A stretch of 64,000 nucleotides of DNA from Olsenella profusa (GTDB lineage: Bacteria > Actinomycetota > Coriobacteriia > Coriobacteriales > Atopobiaceae): positions 32,013 through 96,012 of the forward strand of contig NZ_JACSNQ010000006.1 in assembly GCF_016900315.1 (NCBI RefSeq). The letters are read 5' to 3'. Positions 8,850 to 17,285 of this stretch are shown in pieces. The notes under the pieces were generated by a model. That model was not told the origin of the DNA, searched no databases, and saw only the letters and a list, made by a program, of their open reading frames with translations. A program made the translations under genes and the position numbers. The number at the start of each line of letters is the position of its first letter. The stretch's first letter is position 1.

Positions 8850-9029
8850 CTACTCGGTGACGATAACCTCGCGGTCCTTGTAGTAGCCGCAGTTGGGGCA
8901 CACGTGGTGCGGGAGCTTGGGGGCGCCGCACTGCGGGCAGACGGAACGCGCCGGGGCCGCGAGCTTGCTGTTGGCCGAACGACGGGTGTGGGTGGCGCTG
9001 CGGCCCTTCTTTTGCTTGGGTACTGCCAT
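8850..9029 (-). CDS. rpmF: 50S ribosomal protein L32
   Basis: 59 aa, basic. Begins MAVPKQKKGRSATHTRR, the L32 hallmark, and carries the zinc-binding pair CPQCG and CPNCG. The ATG at 9029 was chosen for MAVPK and the upstream AGAGAGG; a TTG two codons upstream is ignored. A -10-like element sits about 80 bases upstream. Confidence 0.97.
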   Translation of the reverse strand: MAVPKQKKGRSATHTRRSANSKLAAPARSVCPQCGAPKLPHHVCPNCGYYKDREVIVTE

Positions 9030-9109
9030 GGTCAAACCTCTCTTGTCACGAACCTACGCCCACGCTCGCGGCGGGGTGCGCATCTATCGCCAGAATCATG
9101 CAAGGCGAT

Positions 9110-9118
9110 ACTATAGCA
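9110..9118 (-). promoter_or_regulatory. Extended -10 promoter for rpmF
   Basis: The minus strand reads TGCTATAGT, an extended -10 with a TG two bases before TATAGT. No clear -35 is present. The same 9-mer occurs upstream of rpmB (23954-23962), which supports it as a ribosomal-protein promoter. Confidence 0.55.
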
Positions 9119-9178
9119 CGCCTCCCGGCAAAGTGCACGCAATCAGCAATTCTTCACTCACGCGCAGGCCGCTGCCCC

Positions 9179-9190
9179 GGCGAGAAGGAC
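9179..9190 (+). repeat. Dodecamer GGCGAGAAGGAC past the DUF177 gene
   Basis: Exact copy 13 bases beyond the stop of the DUF177 gene. The copy reads on the strand opposite that gene. Confidence 0.85.
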
Positions 9191-9202
9191 TTCGGGCCCC
9201 GC

Positions 9203-9826
9203 CTACTCCTCCGTGGAGCCGCCGGCCGCTTCGTCGTCCTTACCAGTCGCGTCGTCGGCGTCGTCCCCGGAGCCGGAGAGGTCGAGCGCCGCCAGCGCCG
9301 CAAACGGCGACGCCTCCATGCGGTCGCGCTCCCGCTCGGCCTCGATCTGGGCGGCGTGGCCGCAGTCCACCTCGTTGAGGTTGGCGCCGCAGACCGGGCA
9401 GAGGCCGCGGCAGTCCTCGCGGCACAGCACCACGAACGGCGTCTCCATCACCAGGGCGGCGAGAAGCGCCCCGGAGAGGTCGATCGTGCGGTCCGCGGAG
9501 ACGAGCTCGTAGTCGGCCTCGTCCTCGTCGTCCGCCACGTCGACGGGCTCCTCGAAGAGGTAGTACTCGTCCACCTCGGCGGCGACGTCGAAGGTCGCCT
9601 CCTCGAGGCAGCGGTCGCAGGTGCCCACCACGTGGGCGCGCAGGAGCCCCGTCGCGAGGATTCCCTCGCCGGCGTTGGTGAGCACCACGTCGTAGTCCAT
9701 GCCGTCAGGCAGGGAGAAGTCGTGGTCGCCGAGGGAGTAGCCCTTCTCGTCGAGGTGGCCGGCAACCGACCACGTGTCGCCGGGGTTGGCGAGGCGGTCG
9801 TCGATGGCAATGATGATCGGGTCCAT
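9203..9826 (-). CDS. DUF177 (YceD-family) metal-binding protein
   Basis: 207 aa. YceD-family proteins are encoded next to rpmF in most bacteria and are linked to rRNA or ribosome biogenesis; the mechanism is not settled. Two cysteine pairs (CDRC near 80 and CxxDCxxLCPVCG near 140) probably bind zinc. A strongly acidic stretch lies between them (VDVADDEDEADYE), and the tail is Asp/Gly/Glu-rich. It lies 8 bases downstream of the coiled-coil gene. The Shine-Dalgarno is weak, fitting coupled translation. Confidence 0.9.
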   Translation of the reverse strand: MDPIIIAIDDRLANPGDTWSVAGHLDEKGYSLGDHDFSLPDGMDYDVVLTNAGEGILATGLLRAHVVGTCDRCLEEATFDVAAEVDEYYLFEEPVDVADDEDEADYELVSADRTIDLSGALLAALVMETPFVVLCREDCRGLCPVCGANLNEVDCGHAAQIEAERERDRMEASPFAALAALDLSGSGDDADDATGKDDEAAGGSTEE

Positions 9827-9834
9827 CGCAGACG

Positions 9835-10332
9835 CTACCAGGGCACGTTGTTGGTGGTGTTACGCGGGCCGGAGTTCTCGTCGAGCGTCTGGCGCACGCG
9901 CGTGACCGAGCTCGTGAGGCTCTTGAGGTTCTCCTCGAGGTGCGCGAGCACGGTGTCGGCGTACTCCTCGGCGTTGTAGCGGGTGTCGCGCTCATACTGG
10001 GCGGCCTGGTCGCGGATGCCCTCGGCCTGCTGCTGGGCGATGCGCACGATCTCCTGGTCGCCCGCGAGGATCACGGCCTGCTGCTGGGCGTCGGCGATGA
10101 TGGAGTTGGCCTGCTGCTGGGCGCGGTCGAGCGTCTCCTGCTCCTCCTTGAGGATGCGGCGGGCGTCCGCGAACTCCTGCGGGAAGACGCGGCGAATCTC
10201 GTCGAGGATCTCATAGACGTCCTGGGCGTCGATAATCTTCTTGGTGCCGTTGTCCATGATGGGGGACTTGGCCTCGTTCACAATCTGCTCGAGCTCGTCG
10301 ACCAAGCTCTCGATTTCCTCACCTGGCTGCAT
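9835..10332 (-). CDS. SepIVA/DivIVA-like coiled-coil protein
   Basis: 165 aa, soluble, almost entirely helical. An N-terminal segment with ...DAQDVYEILDEIRRVFPQEF leads into a Gln/Ala/Glu-rich coiled coil (residues ~55-145). In mycobacteria the gene beside the DUF177 gene in the smc-rnc region encodes SepIVA, a DivIVA-related septum protein; size, composition and position match. The function here, in cell division or polar growth, is an inference from that position. AAAGGAA lies six bases before the ATG. Confidence 0.75.
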   Translation of the reverse strand: MQPGEEIESLVDELEQIVNEAKSPIMDNGTKKIIDAQDVYEILDEIRRVFPQEFADARRILKEEQETLDRAQQQANSIIADAQQQAVILAGDQEIVRIAQQQAEGIRDQAAQYERDTRYNAEEYADTVLAHLEENLKSLTSSVTRVRQTLDENSGPRNTTNNVPW

Positions 10333-10484
10333 GTAAGGTTCCTTTCGCGTGACTCATCGGGAGCAGACTCCCCTGGCCCATTCCCTAGCATGGTAGCAGA
10401 TTGCAGGACATATCACGAAACGGCTCGGTGAGTCAACGATTACGCACACGTCTCCCCGCTGCCGGTCGGTGCCAGTCGCTGCCG

Positions 10485-10682
10485 GCGCGCGGGATTTCGC
10501 GGGGTTGCGTGCCTCGGGGTGGGCGCGCGGGATTTCGCGGGGTTGCGTGCCTCGGGGTGGGCGCGCGGGATTCCGCGGGGTTGCGTGCCTCGGGGTGGGC
10601 GCGCGGGATTCCGCGGGGTTGCGTGCCTCGGGGTGGGCGCGCGGGATTCCGCGGGAGTGTGTACTTTGGGTGCGAGAAGAAC
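10485..10682. repeat. 38-bp tandem repeat, four full copies and one decayed
   Basis: The unit starts GCGCGCGGGATTTCGCGGGG and ends GTGCCTCGGGGTGG. Copies begin at 10485, 10523, 10561 and 10599; a fifth at 10637 keeps only its first half. Because 38 is not a multiple of 3 the peptides read across it change frame, so it is not coding. It ends in TGCGAGAAGAAC (10671-10682), one mismatch from the dodecamer. Confidence 0.95.
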
Positions 10683-10701
10683 GGCGTCTGTGCGCGGCGC
10701 C

Positions 10702-10818
10702 GCGCACAACCCATGCGATTCAGGCGGCGCGAACGCACAACCCCAGCGATTCCGGCGCAAGGGGCTCGGACGCGGGGCGCGAACGCACAACCCCGGCGAT
10801 TCCGGCGCAAGGGGCGCG
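10702..10818. repeat. 50-bp tandem repeat upstream of coaD
   Basis: Two near-identical copies start at 10729 and 10779 (core GCGAACGCACAACCCC then GCGATTCCGGCGCAAGGGGC). A partial copy precedes them at about 10702. The rest of the sepIVA-coaD gap (10333-10484 and 10819-10936) is GC-rich with no gene visible. Confidence 0.85.
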
Positions 10819-10936
10819 CGGCACGGGGCGCGGCTCGGGCACAGGGCACGGGTCACAGGCGCGCGAGGGCGCGCGAGGCGCTGAGCGGGTGTCGGACGCG
10901 AACGCGCCGCGGGGCGCGCGGCGCCGCGCGCCCGCG

Positions 10937-11449
10937 CTACGAGCGGTAGTGCTCGCGCAGGCGCTCGGCCACGTTGGCGGTCACGAGGATGCTCACGTCG
11001 GAGCCCATCGAGGCGATCTCGCGCACGATCGAGGAGGAGACGTAGCCGTACTCCGGGCTCGACATGACGAAGACCGACTCGATCTCCGGCGAGAGGTGGC
11101 TGTTGAGGTCGGCCTGCTGCAGCTCGTACTCGAAGTCGGTCATGGCGCGCAGGCCCTTGACCACCCCGCCGGCCCCGATCTGGGAGCAGAAGCTGACGAG
11201 AAGCCCGGTGAAGGGCTGGACGTCGATGTCGTCGGGCAGGCCCTCGAGCGCGAGGGCCTCGCGGATCATCTCCACGCGCTCGTCGAGCGTGAAGGTGGTG
11301 CCCCGCCCGTTCTTGTTGGCCGAGGCCGCCACGGCCACGGTCACGCGCGGGAAGAGCCGGCGCGTGCGGCGGATGACGTCGATGTGTCCAAGCGTCACCG
11401 GGTCGAAGGTCCCCGGAACGACGACGTGCGTAATGGTGTCGGCGCTCAC
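10937..11449 (-). CDS. coaD: Phosphopantetheine adenylyltransferase
   Basis: 170 aa. It transfers AMP from ATP to 4'-phosphopantetheine, the penultimate step of CoA synthesis. The nucleotidyltransferase motif GTFDPVTLGHID (about 12-23) and the C-terminal SSSIVREIASMG (ISSxxVR) are diagnostic. The GTG start at 11449 overlaps the rsmD stop as GTGA and has AAGGGAG upstream, so it is coupled to rsmD, the usual neighbour. Confidence 0.96.
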   Translation of the reverse strand: MSADTITHVVVPGTFDPVTLGHIDVIRRTRRLFPRVTVAVAASANKNGRGTTFTLDERVEMIREALALEGLPDDIDVQPFTGLLVSFCSQIGAGGVVKGLRAMTDFEYELQQADLNSHLSPEIESVFVMSSPEYGYVSSSIVREIASMGSDVSILVTANVAERLREHYRS

Positions 11450-12033
11450 GCGCGCTCCCTTCCGCCCCGTGCGACCAGCAGGTCCACGGCGCTGATCCCA
11501 TGTGTCTTGGTCCTCACCGGCTCGAGGCATGCGCACACGAGCCCGTCCGCCCTGGCGGAGCGCTCGTAGACCACGACGGCCCCCTCGGCGAGCTGGCCCG
11601 TCTTTTCGAGCGCGTCCACGAGCGCGGAGACCCGGGCGGCCTCGACGGCGTACGGCGGGTCGAGAAAGACGACGTCGAAGGGCGCGCCCGCAAGGCCGCG
11701 CGCGGCGAGCGAGAAGACGTCGCCGGCAACCACGCGCACCTCGTCCCGTGCGGCCCCGAGCGCGGCGGCGCTGCGGCGGATGCGCGCGACGGCCGGGCGG
11801 TCGTGGTCGACGAACGTGGCCCGCGCGGCCCCGCGCGAGAGCAGCTCCAGGCCCATCGCGCCCGAGCCCGCGAAGGCGTCGAGCACGCTCGCCCCCGTGA
11901 GGTCGAGCCCGCGCGCGGAGAGCACCATCGAGGCGATCTGCTCGCGCGTGCGGTCCGTGGTGGGCCGCGTGGTCCCGCGCCCCTCCGGCGCCTCGATGGC
12001 GCGCCCGCGCCACCGTCCCCCGACGATCCTCAT
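11446..12033 (-). CDS. rsmD: 16S rRNA (guanine966-N2)-methyltransferase RsmD
   Basis: 195 aa. It methylates G966 of 16S rRNA. It starts MRIVGGRWRG, as usual in the family, with SAM site VLDAFAGSGAMGLE and catalytic motif FLDPPY. The ATG at 12033 has GAGGAGG five bases upstream; the longer frame overlapping recG was rejected. It is followed by coaD with a 4-base overlap. Confidence 0.95.
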   Translation of the reverse strand: MRIVGGRWRGRAIEAPEGRGTTRPTTDRTREQIASMVLSARGLDLTGASVLDAFAGSGAMGLELLSRGAARATFVDHDRPAVARIRRSAAALGAARDEVRVVAGDVFSLAARGLAGAPFDVVFLDPPYAVEAARVSALVDALEKTGQLAEGAVVVYERSARADGLVCACLEPVRTKTHGISAVDLLVARGGRERA

Positions 12034-12043
12034 GCGTCCCTCC

Positions 12044-14335
12044 TCATGCCCGTTCCAGCTCGTCAAAGTAGGCGCCGAAGCGGTCGCGCACCTCGAGCGC
12101 CATCGCCCGGTGGGCGGGCGCGGCGAGGCGCGGGTCCTGCCCGGCGAGCTCCCGGGCGTCGGCGTGGGCCGCCTCCACGAGGTCGCGGTCCGCGTCCAGG
12201 TCAGAGATCTCTAGCGAGACCCCGCCGCTCTGGCGGTACCCCAGCACCTCGCCCTCGTGGCGCAGCCTCAGGTCCAGCTCGGCGAGCTCGAAGCCGTCCG
12301 AGGTGGCCTCGAGGGCGGCCAGGCGCTCGCGCGCGCGGCTGTCGCGCCTTGCCGCGCAGCAGAGGTAGACCGTGCCAGGCACGTCCCCGCGGCCCACGCG
12401 CCCGCGCAGCTGGTGGAGGGTCGCCAGGCCGAAGCGGTCCGCGTCGAGAACGACCATCGCCGTGGCGTTGGGCACGTCCACGCCCACCTCCACCACCGTG
12501 GTGGCAACGAGCACCTGCGTCTTGCCGGCACGGAAGCGCTCCATCGCGAGGTCCTTCTCGGCGGCTGACATCCTACCGGTGAGCAGGTCGGAGCTCACGT
12601 CCGGCATGATCTGGCCGCGCAGCTCCTCCAGCATGGAGACGGCCGAGCGGACGCGCGAGCCCCCGGAGCGCAGCGACTCGGGAACGTCCTCGAGCTCCGA
12701 GCCGTCGTCGGCGTCGTCCACGAGCGCGCAGATGACGTAGGCCTGGTGCCCCGCCGCCACGGCGTCGCGGACCGCGCCCCAGGCGAGGTCGAGGCTGCCC
12801 GGCGCGATCACGTGGGTGGTGACGCCGGCGCCGGCGCGCGGGCGGCGGCGGATGCGGGAGAGCTCGACGTCCCCGTAGAGGGAGAGCGCGAGCGTGCGCG
12901 GGATCGGCGTGGCCGTCATGGCCAGGAGGTCGGCGCCGGCACCCTTGCGGCGCAGGGCGGCACGCTGGTCCACGCCAAAGCGGTGCTGCTCGTCGATGAC
13001 CACGAGGGTGAGCGCGGCGAACTCGACGCCCTCGGAGAGAAGCGCCGTGGTGCCGAAGGCCACGGTGGTCTCCCCGCGGGCGAGCGACCCCTCGGCGAGG
13101 GCGCGCTCGTCGGCGGGCGTGGCGCCCGTCACGAGAGCCCAGCTCACGTGCGCCGCGTCGAGCACCGGGCCGAGCTTCTCGGCGTACTGGCGGGCGAGCA
13201 CGGAGGTCGGCGCCATGACGGCAGCCTGGGTGCCGGCGTCCGCCACGGCGGCCAGCGCCACCGCGGCCACGGCGGTCTTGCCGGTGCCGACGTCGCCCAG
13301 GAGCAGCCGGTTCATCACGTGCGGGGCCGCCATGTCGGCCAGGATCTCGTCTGCGGCCGTGCGCTGCTCGTCGGTGAGCTCAAAGGGCAGCGCGGCGAGA
13401 AGGGCGCGCTGGTGGGGGCCGTCCGGCACGTGGCAGGTGGGCTCCACGCCGGAGAGCTCGATCTGCCGGCGCGTGAGGAGCGCGAGCTGCAGGCAGAGCA
13501 GCTCGTCGTAGGCGAGCCGACGCCGCGCCTGGCCGGCCGCCTCCATCGAGGACGGGAAGTGCACCTCGCGCAGGGCGCGCGCGAGCGTCATGAGGCCGTG
13601 GCCCGCGGCCAGGCGCGCGGGCAGCCAGTCGGCCACGTCGCCCACGTCGGCCAGGGCGGCCGCCACGATTCGACGCATCCAGGAGGCGGTGACGCCCTCC
13701 CCCACCGGGTGCACCGGCAGCACGCGCGCGTACTTCTCGCCGGGCGATGCCTGAGCGGGCCGGAGTGGACGACCCCCGTCCTCAGACAGCTTCGCCGGGG
13801 CGAGGGACACGCCCCGGCTGCAGAACTGCGGGCGGGGGTCGTCCCCTCCGGCCTCAGACGGCGCGACGGCGGACGCCGCACGCTCGACCACCTCGTAGAA
13901 GGGGGCCTTCATCTGGCGAAAGCCGTAGGCGAAGGTGACCTTGCCCGAGAGCGCCACGCGGTCGCCGACCCTGACCTGCTCGGCGATCCAGGGCTGGCGG
14001 AAGAACGTGGCCATGAGCACGCCCGTCTCGTCGACCACGGAGAGCTCCACGATCTGCATGCGCGGCTTGGGGCGCTTGAGGTTCACGCGGTCCACGATGG
14101 CCACCACCGTGGCCTCGGAGCCCACGTCGGCGTAGGCGATCTTGGTCACGTGGGTGAAGTCGAGGTAGCGGTGGGGTATGTGGAGCAGCAGGTCACGCAC
14201 GCGGCGGATGCCGAGGCGCTCGAGCGCGGCCTCGCGCGCGCCGGAGACGTAGCGCAGCCTCGACACAGAGTCAGAGAGGGCGCAGGTTCGCTGCGCCCTC
14301 TCCGCTGCCGCTGGTATGGCGAGGCGCTCCCCCAC
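12044..14335 (-). CDS. recG: ATP-dependent DNA helicase RecG with an in-frame insertion
   Basis: 763 aa. It reverses stalled forks and branch-migrates Holliday junctions. An OB-fold wedge (about 60-150) precedes the helicase: Walker A GDVGTGKT 347-354, DEQHRFG, SMTATPIPRTLAL and GRVGR. Between wedge and helicase, residues ~160-200 are a low-complexity segment with no family counterpart that I recall; its DNA (13750-13858) is a nested palindrome. GTG start at 14335, four bases after the fakA stop. The final residues match RecG ends, so the gene appears functional. Confidence 0.94.
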   Translation of the reverse strand: MGERLAIPAAAERAQRTCALSDSVSRLRYVSGAREAALERLGIRRVRDLLLHIPHRYLDFTHVTKIAYADVGSEATVVAIVDRVNLKRPKPRMQIVELSVVDETGVLMATFFRQPWIAEQVRVGDRVALSGKVTFAYGFRQMKAPFYEVVERAASAVAPSEAGGDDPRPQFCSRGVSLAPAKLSEDGGRPLRPAQASPGEKYARVLPVHPVGEGVTASWMRRIVAAALADVGDVADWLPARLAAGHGLMTLARALREVHFPSSMEAAGQARRRLAYDELLCLQLALLTRRQIELSGVEPTCHVPDGPHQRALLAALPFELTDEQRTAADEILADMAAPHVMNRLLLGDVGTGKTAVAAVALAAVADAGTQAAVMAPTSVLARQYAEKLGPVLDAAHVSWALVTGATPADERALAEGSLARGETTVAFGTTALLSEGVEFAALTLVVIDEQHRFGVDQRAALRRKGAGADLLAMTATPIPRTLALSLYGDVELSRIRRRPRAGAGVTTHVIAPGSLDLAWGAVRDAVAAGHQAYVICALVDDADDGSELEDVPESLRSGGSRVRSAVSMLEELRGQIMPDVSSDLLTGRMSAAEKDLAMERFRAGKTQVLVATTVVEVGVDVPNATAMVVLDADRFGLATLHQLRGRVGRGDVPGTVYLCCAARRDSRARERLAALEATSDGFELAELDLRLRHEGEVLGYRQSGGVSLEISDLDADRDLVEAAHADARELAGQDPRLAAPAHRAMALEVRDRFGAYFDELERA
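13750..13858. repeat. Nested palindromic element inserted in recG
   Basis: A 22-base arm (13760-13781) pairs with 13830-13851 at 20 of 22 positions. Inside is a perfect 9-bp hairpin, 13794-13802 with 13810-13818, 7-nt loop. Outside are partly matching CTGAG/CTCAG words. It keeps the recG frame open. A near-dodecamer GTACTTCTCGCC lies 8 bases away at 13730-13741. Confidence 0.8.
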
Positions 14336-14339
14336 GCGC

Positions 14340-16019
14340 CTACTCGATCGAGAAAATCACGGGGTAGAGGGGCTGCTCGCCGCGGTGCGGGTCGACCTCG
14401 AGGTCCGGCTGGGCCTCCTCGATGGCCGCCACGAGCCGGTCGAACGACTCGTCGTCCATGTCCTGGCCGGCGAGGATGGTGAGCGAGTCGCCCTCCTCCT
14501 CGTCCTGCATGCGGTTGATGAGCTCGAGGGTGACCTCCTCGACGGAGCTGCCCACCACCTCGATGGAGTCGTCCTGGATGCCCATGACGTCACCGGCGTG
14601 GATGGGGCTGCCGTCTGCGGCCTGGGAGTCGCGCACGGCGGTGGTGACCTCGCCGCCGCGGACGTCGGCGATGGCCTCGGTCATCGCGGCCGCGTTGTCC
14701 TCCAGGGAGGCCTCCGGGTCCACGGCGAACATGGCCGAGAAGCCCTGGAGCACGGTCTTGGTGGGGACCACCGCGACCTTGCAGTCCTCGCAGGCCGAGG
14801 CCGCGGCCTCGGCGGCCATGCGGATGTTGCCGTTGCCGGGCAGCACGATGACGTTGTCGGCGTTGGCCTGCTCGATGGCGGAGAGGATGTCGGCGGTGGA
14901 GGGGTTCATCGTCTGGCCGCCGGAGACCACCACGTCCACGCCGAGCGAGCGCAGAATCTCCTCCTCGCCCGATCCGGCGGCCACCGCCACGAAGCCGAGT
15001 GCCTTGCGCGGGCCCGCGTCCTTCTCGCCGGCACCGGCCGCGGCGGCCTGGTCCGCGGCGATCTTTGCGGTGCGGTCGTGGGACTCCATGTCCATGTTGT
15101 GGATGAAGACCTCGTAGACCTGGCCGAACTGGAGCATGTACTCGAGCACGCGGTTGGGCTCGTTGGAGTGGACGTGCACCTTGAAGTCGGGGTAGGAGCC
15201 CACGATGAGCTCGCAGTCGCCGAGGGTGGCCAGGTGGGCCAGGGCCTCGTCCACGTCGAAGGGCTTCTCGGCCTTGAAGAGGAACTCGTTGCAGTAGCGG
15301 AACTCCGAGCCCTCCCAGTCGTCGTTGAGCTCGATGGCCACCTTGGCGGAGACGTCGGCCTTGGCGTCGACGGTGGTCTTGAAGTCGGTGAGCTCGCCGG
15401 ACTTGCCCTCGGCGGCGTTCACGAAGGCCTCGAGGAAAACGGCGAAGCCGAAGGCGCCCGAGTCCACCACGCCGTTCTCCTTGAGGACGGGCAGCAGGTC
15501 GGGCGTGCGGGCGACGGACTCGTAGGCCTCCACCACCAGGGCGTCGAGCATGTCGTGGACGTCGAGCCCCTTGGTCTTCTCGAGCTGGTCGGCCTTGGCT
15601 GAGACGTCACGCAGGACGGTGAGGATGGTGCCCTCGACGGGCTTGCGGACGGCCTTGAAGGCCACCTTGACGCCGCGGCGCCAGGCGTGGGCGATGTCGG
15701 AGGGCGTGGGGTGGTCCTGGTTCTTGGCCTCGACGAGCCCCTCGGCGATGCCGCGCAGGATCTGGCTCGTGATGACACCGGAGTTGCCGCGCGCGCCCAT
15801 GAGCGAGCCATGGGTGATCGCCTTGGCGATGTCCTCCATCGAGGCGTCGGCCGGCAGGGCCTCGACCTCCTTGACCACGGTACCGAGCGTGAGGGACATG
15901 TTGGTGCCGGTGTCCCCGTCGGGCACGGGGAAGACGTTGAGTTTGTTGATTTCCTCGGCGCGGTCAGCGACGACCTTCGCTGCCACCGGGAAGCACGTGC
16001 GGATGGTGGTGGATATCAT
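14340..16019 (-). CDS. fakA: Fatty acid kinase subunit FakA (DhaL/DAK2 domain)
   Basis: 559 aa. FakA is the ATP-binding subunit that, with a FakB fatty-acid carrier, phosphorylates exogenous fatty acids to feed PlsY. The N-terminal DhaL domain has VFPVPDGDTGTNM (29-41). A central domain and a C-terminal DegV-like region follow, as in YloV/FakA. Around residue 328-335 a linker AGAGEKDAGP is encoded by an exact copy of the dodecamer (15018-15029). It forms an operon with the Asp23 gene upstream and recG downstream, the standard order in Firmicutes and Actinobacteria. Confidence 0.93.
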   Translation of the reverse strand: MISTTIRTCFPVAAKVVADRAEEINKLNVFPVPDGDTGTNMSLTLGTVVKEVEALPADASMEDIAKAITHGSLMGARGNSGVITSQILRGIAEGLVEAKNQDHPTPSDIAHAWRRGVKVAFKAVRKPVEGTILTVLRDVSAKADQLEKTKGLDVHDMLDALVVEAYESVARTPDLLPVLKENGVVDSGAFGFAVFLEAFVNAAEGKSGELTDFKTTVDAKADVSAKVAIELNDDWEGSEFRYCNEFLFKAEKPFDVDEALAHLATLGDCELIVGSYPDFKVHVHSNEPNRVLEYMLQFGQVYEVFIHNMDMESHDRTAKIAADQAAAAGAGEKDAGPRKALGFVAVAAGSGEEEILRSLGVDVVVSGGQTMNPSTADILSAIEQANADNVIVLPGNGNIRMAAEAAASACEDCKVAVVPTKTVLQGFSAMFAVDPEASLEDNAAAMTEAIADVRGGEVTTAVRDSQAADGSPIHAGDVMGIQDDSIEVVGSSVEEVTLELINRMQDEEEGDSLTILAGQDMDDESFDRLVAAIEEAQPDLEVDPHRGEQPLYPVIFSIE

Positions 16020-16056
16020 CTTCGGAACCTCTATCTTGTCCGTTGTCCGCGGGTGC

Positions 16057-16404
16057 CTAGCGCGCGTTGCGCAGGCCCTCGATGTGCACGTGTACGTCGA
16101 CGTTGTCCAGCTCGGCGATCTGCTTGAGCAGGAACTTCACGGAGCTCGAGAGGTTGCCGACGACGGAGGACATGTTCACGCCCTGCTCCACGATCACGTG
16201 GAGGTCCACGCTCACGCGGCCGCCCGACGCGGCCACGTCGATGCCCTTCCGCAGCCTGAAGGACGGCAGCAGGCGCGCGACGCCGGCCTGCTCGTCGATC
16301 TCGGCCATGCCGACGACGCCGTAGCACTCAAGCGCGGCGTAGCCCGCAAGGTCCGCGATGCAGTCGTTGGACACCCTCAGCGTTCCTGGTACGGCACCAG
16401 ACAT
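16057..16404 (-). CDS. Asp23/Gls24 family envelope stress protein
   Basis: 115 aa. Asp23 proteins are abundant membrane-associated proteins linked to envelope stress; genes of this short YloU type usually sit directly before fakA, as here. Visible features are the VSNDCIADLAGYAALECYGVVGMAE opening region and the ending VHIEGLRNAR. The ATG at 16404 has GAGAGGAG upstream. A perfect TATAAT lies about 50 bases before it, so it begins the asp23-fakA-recG-rsmD-coaD run. Confidence 0.9.
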   Translation of the reverse strand: MSGAVPGTLRVSNDCIADLAGYAALECYGVVGMAEIDEQAGVARLLPSFRLRKGIDVAASGGRVSVDLHVIVEQGVNMSSVVGNLSSSVKFLLKQIAELDNVDVHVHIEGLRNAR

Positions 16405-16456
16405 GTGGTCTCCTCTCGCTGGCAGTGGCAGTAGGCAATCTGTCAGAATCCAACTG

Positions 16457-16462
16457 ATTATA
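16457..16462 (-). promoter_or_regulatory. -10 box (TATAAT) for the asp23-fakA operon
   Basis: Perfect consensus TATAAT on the minus strand, 53 bases upstream of the Asp23 start, in an otherwise GC-rich 140-base gap. No convincing -35 is seen at the usual distance. Confidence 0.55.
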
Positions 16463-16544
16463 GCCCATGCTCGGCTGCCGGGGCCGGCGGCGGGGCGCGG
16501 CACCGCTTCCGCAAGCCCCGGCGGCAACGGAGGCGCGGCGGGCG

Positions 16545-17246
16545 CTAGAGCTGGCGCAGGGCGTCCACGAGGCCGGTCTTGGAGTCGGTCTTCACGTCGC
16601 GCTGCTTGATCACGCGCGCGGGGCACCCCGCCACCACGGCGCGCGGCGGCACGTCCTCCACACAGACGGCGCCGGCTGCCACCACGGCGCCCTCCCCCAC
16701 GTGCACGCCCTCGATGACCACGGCGTTTGCGCCGATCAGCACGTCGTCCTCCACGATGACGGGCGTCGCGCTCGCCGGCTCCACCACGCCCGCGAGCACC
16801 GCGCCGGCTCCCACGTGGCAGCGCGCACCCACGATGGCGCGCCCGCCGAGCACGGCCCCCATGTCGATCATGGTGCCGGGGCCCACCACGGCGCCGATGT
16901 TGATGACGGCGCCCATCATGATCACGGCGTTGTCGCCGATCTCCACCTGGTCGCGGATGATCGCGCCCGGCTCGATGCGCGCGTTCACGCCCCTGAGGTC
17001 GAGCAGCGGCACCGCGGAGTTGCGCCGGTCGCACTCGACGTCGGCGTACTCTATCTGGTCCGCGTTGGCGAGAAGCACGGGCTCGAGCCGCGCCCAGTCG
17101 CCAAAGACGACGCGCCCCTCGGGCCCGCCGTAGACGTGGGCGTCGCCCCAGTCCAGGCGCGCGCCGTCCTTCTCGCGCACGTAGAGCTTGACCGGGGTGG
17201 TCTTCTCCGCGTTGGCGATGAAGTTGATGATCTCCTGTGCGTTCAT
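16545..17246 (-). CDS. dapH: Tetrahydrodipicolinate N-acetyltransferase
   Basis: 233 aa. It N-acetylates tetrahydrodipicolinate in the acetylase branch of DAP/lysine synthesis. The protein has the DapH N-terminal domain ([22 protein letters not shown]) and a left-handed beta-helix of hexapeptide repeats (about 85-205), with the motif [18 protein letters not shown] [14 protein letters not shown]. The ATG at 17246 has AGGGGAG five bases before it. It clusters with dapB, dapA and lysA; product identity (acetyl rather than succinyl) follows from length and N-terminal domain. Confidence 0.93.
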   Translation of the reverse strand: MNAQEIINFIANAEKTTPVKLYVREKDGARLDWGDAHVYGGPEGRVVFGDWARLEPVLLANADQIEYADVECDRRNSAVPLLDLRGVNARIEPGAIIRDQVEIGDNAVIMMGAVINIGAVVGPGTMIDMGAVLGGRAIVGARCHVGAGAVLAGVVEPASATPVIVEDDVLIGANAVVIEGVHVGEGAVVAAGAVCVEDVPPRAVVAGCPARVIKQRDVKTDSKTGLVDALRQL

Positions 17247-17285
17247 GTGCACTCCCCTTTGCTGTCGCGGCCGCAGAGCGCGCCC

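Noticed and set aside
10485..10674. Possible CRISPR array of 38-bp repeats
   Set aside because: Repeats abut directly with no spacers.
10401..11569. Open frames with repeated GLRASGWARG-type peptides
   Set aside because: They come from reading through the 38-bp tandem repeat, which shifts frame each copy; no start signal or conserved domain.
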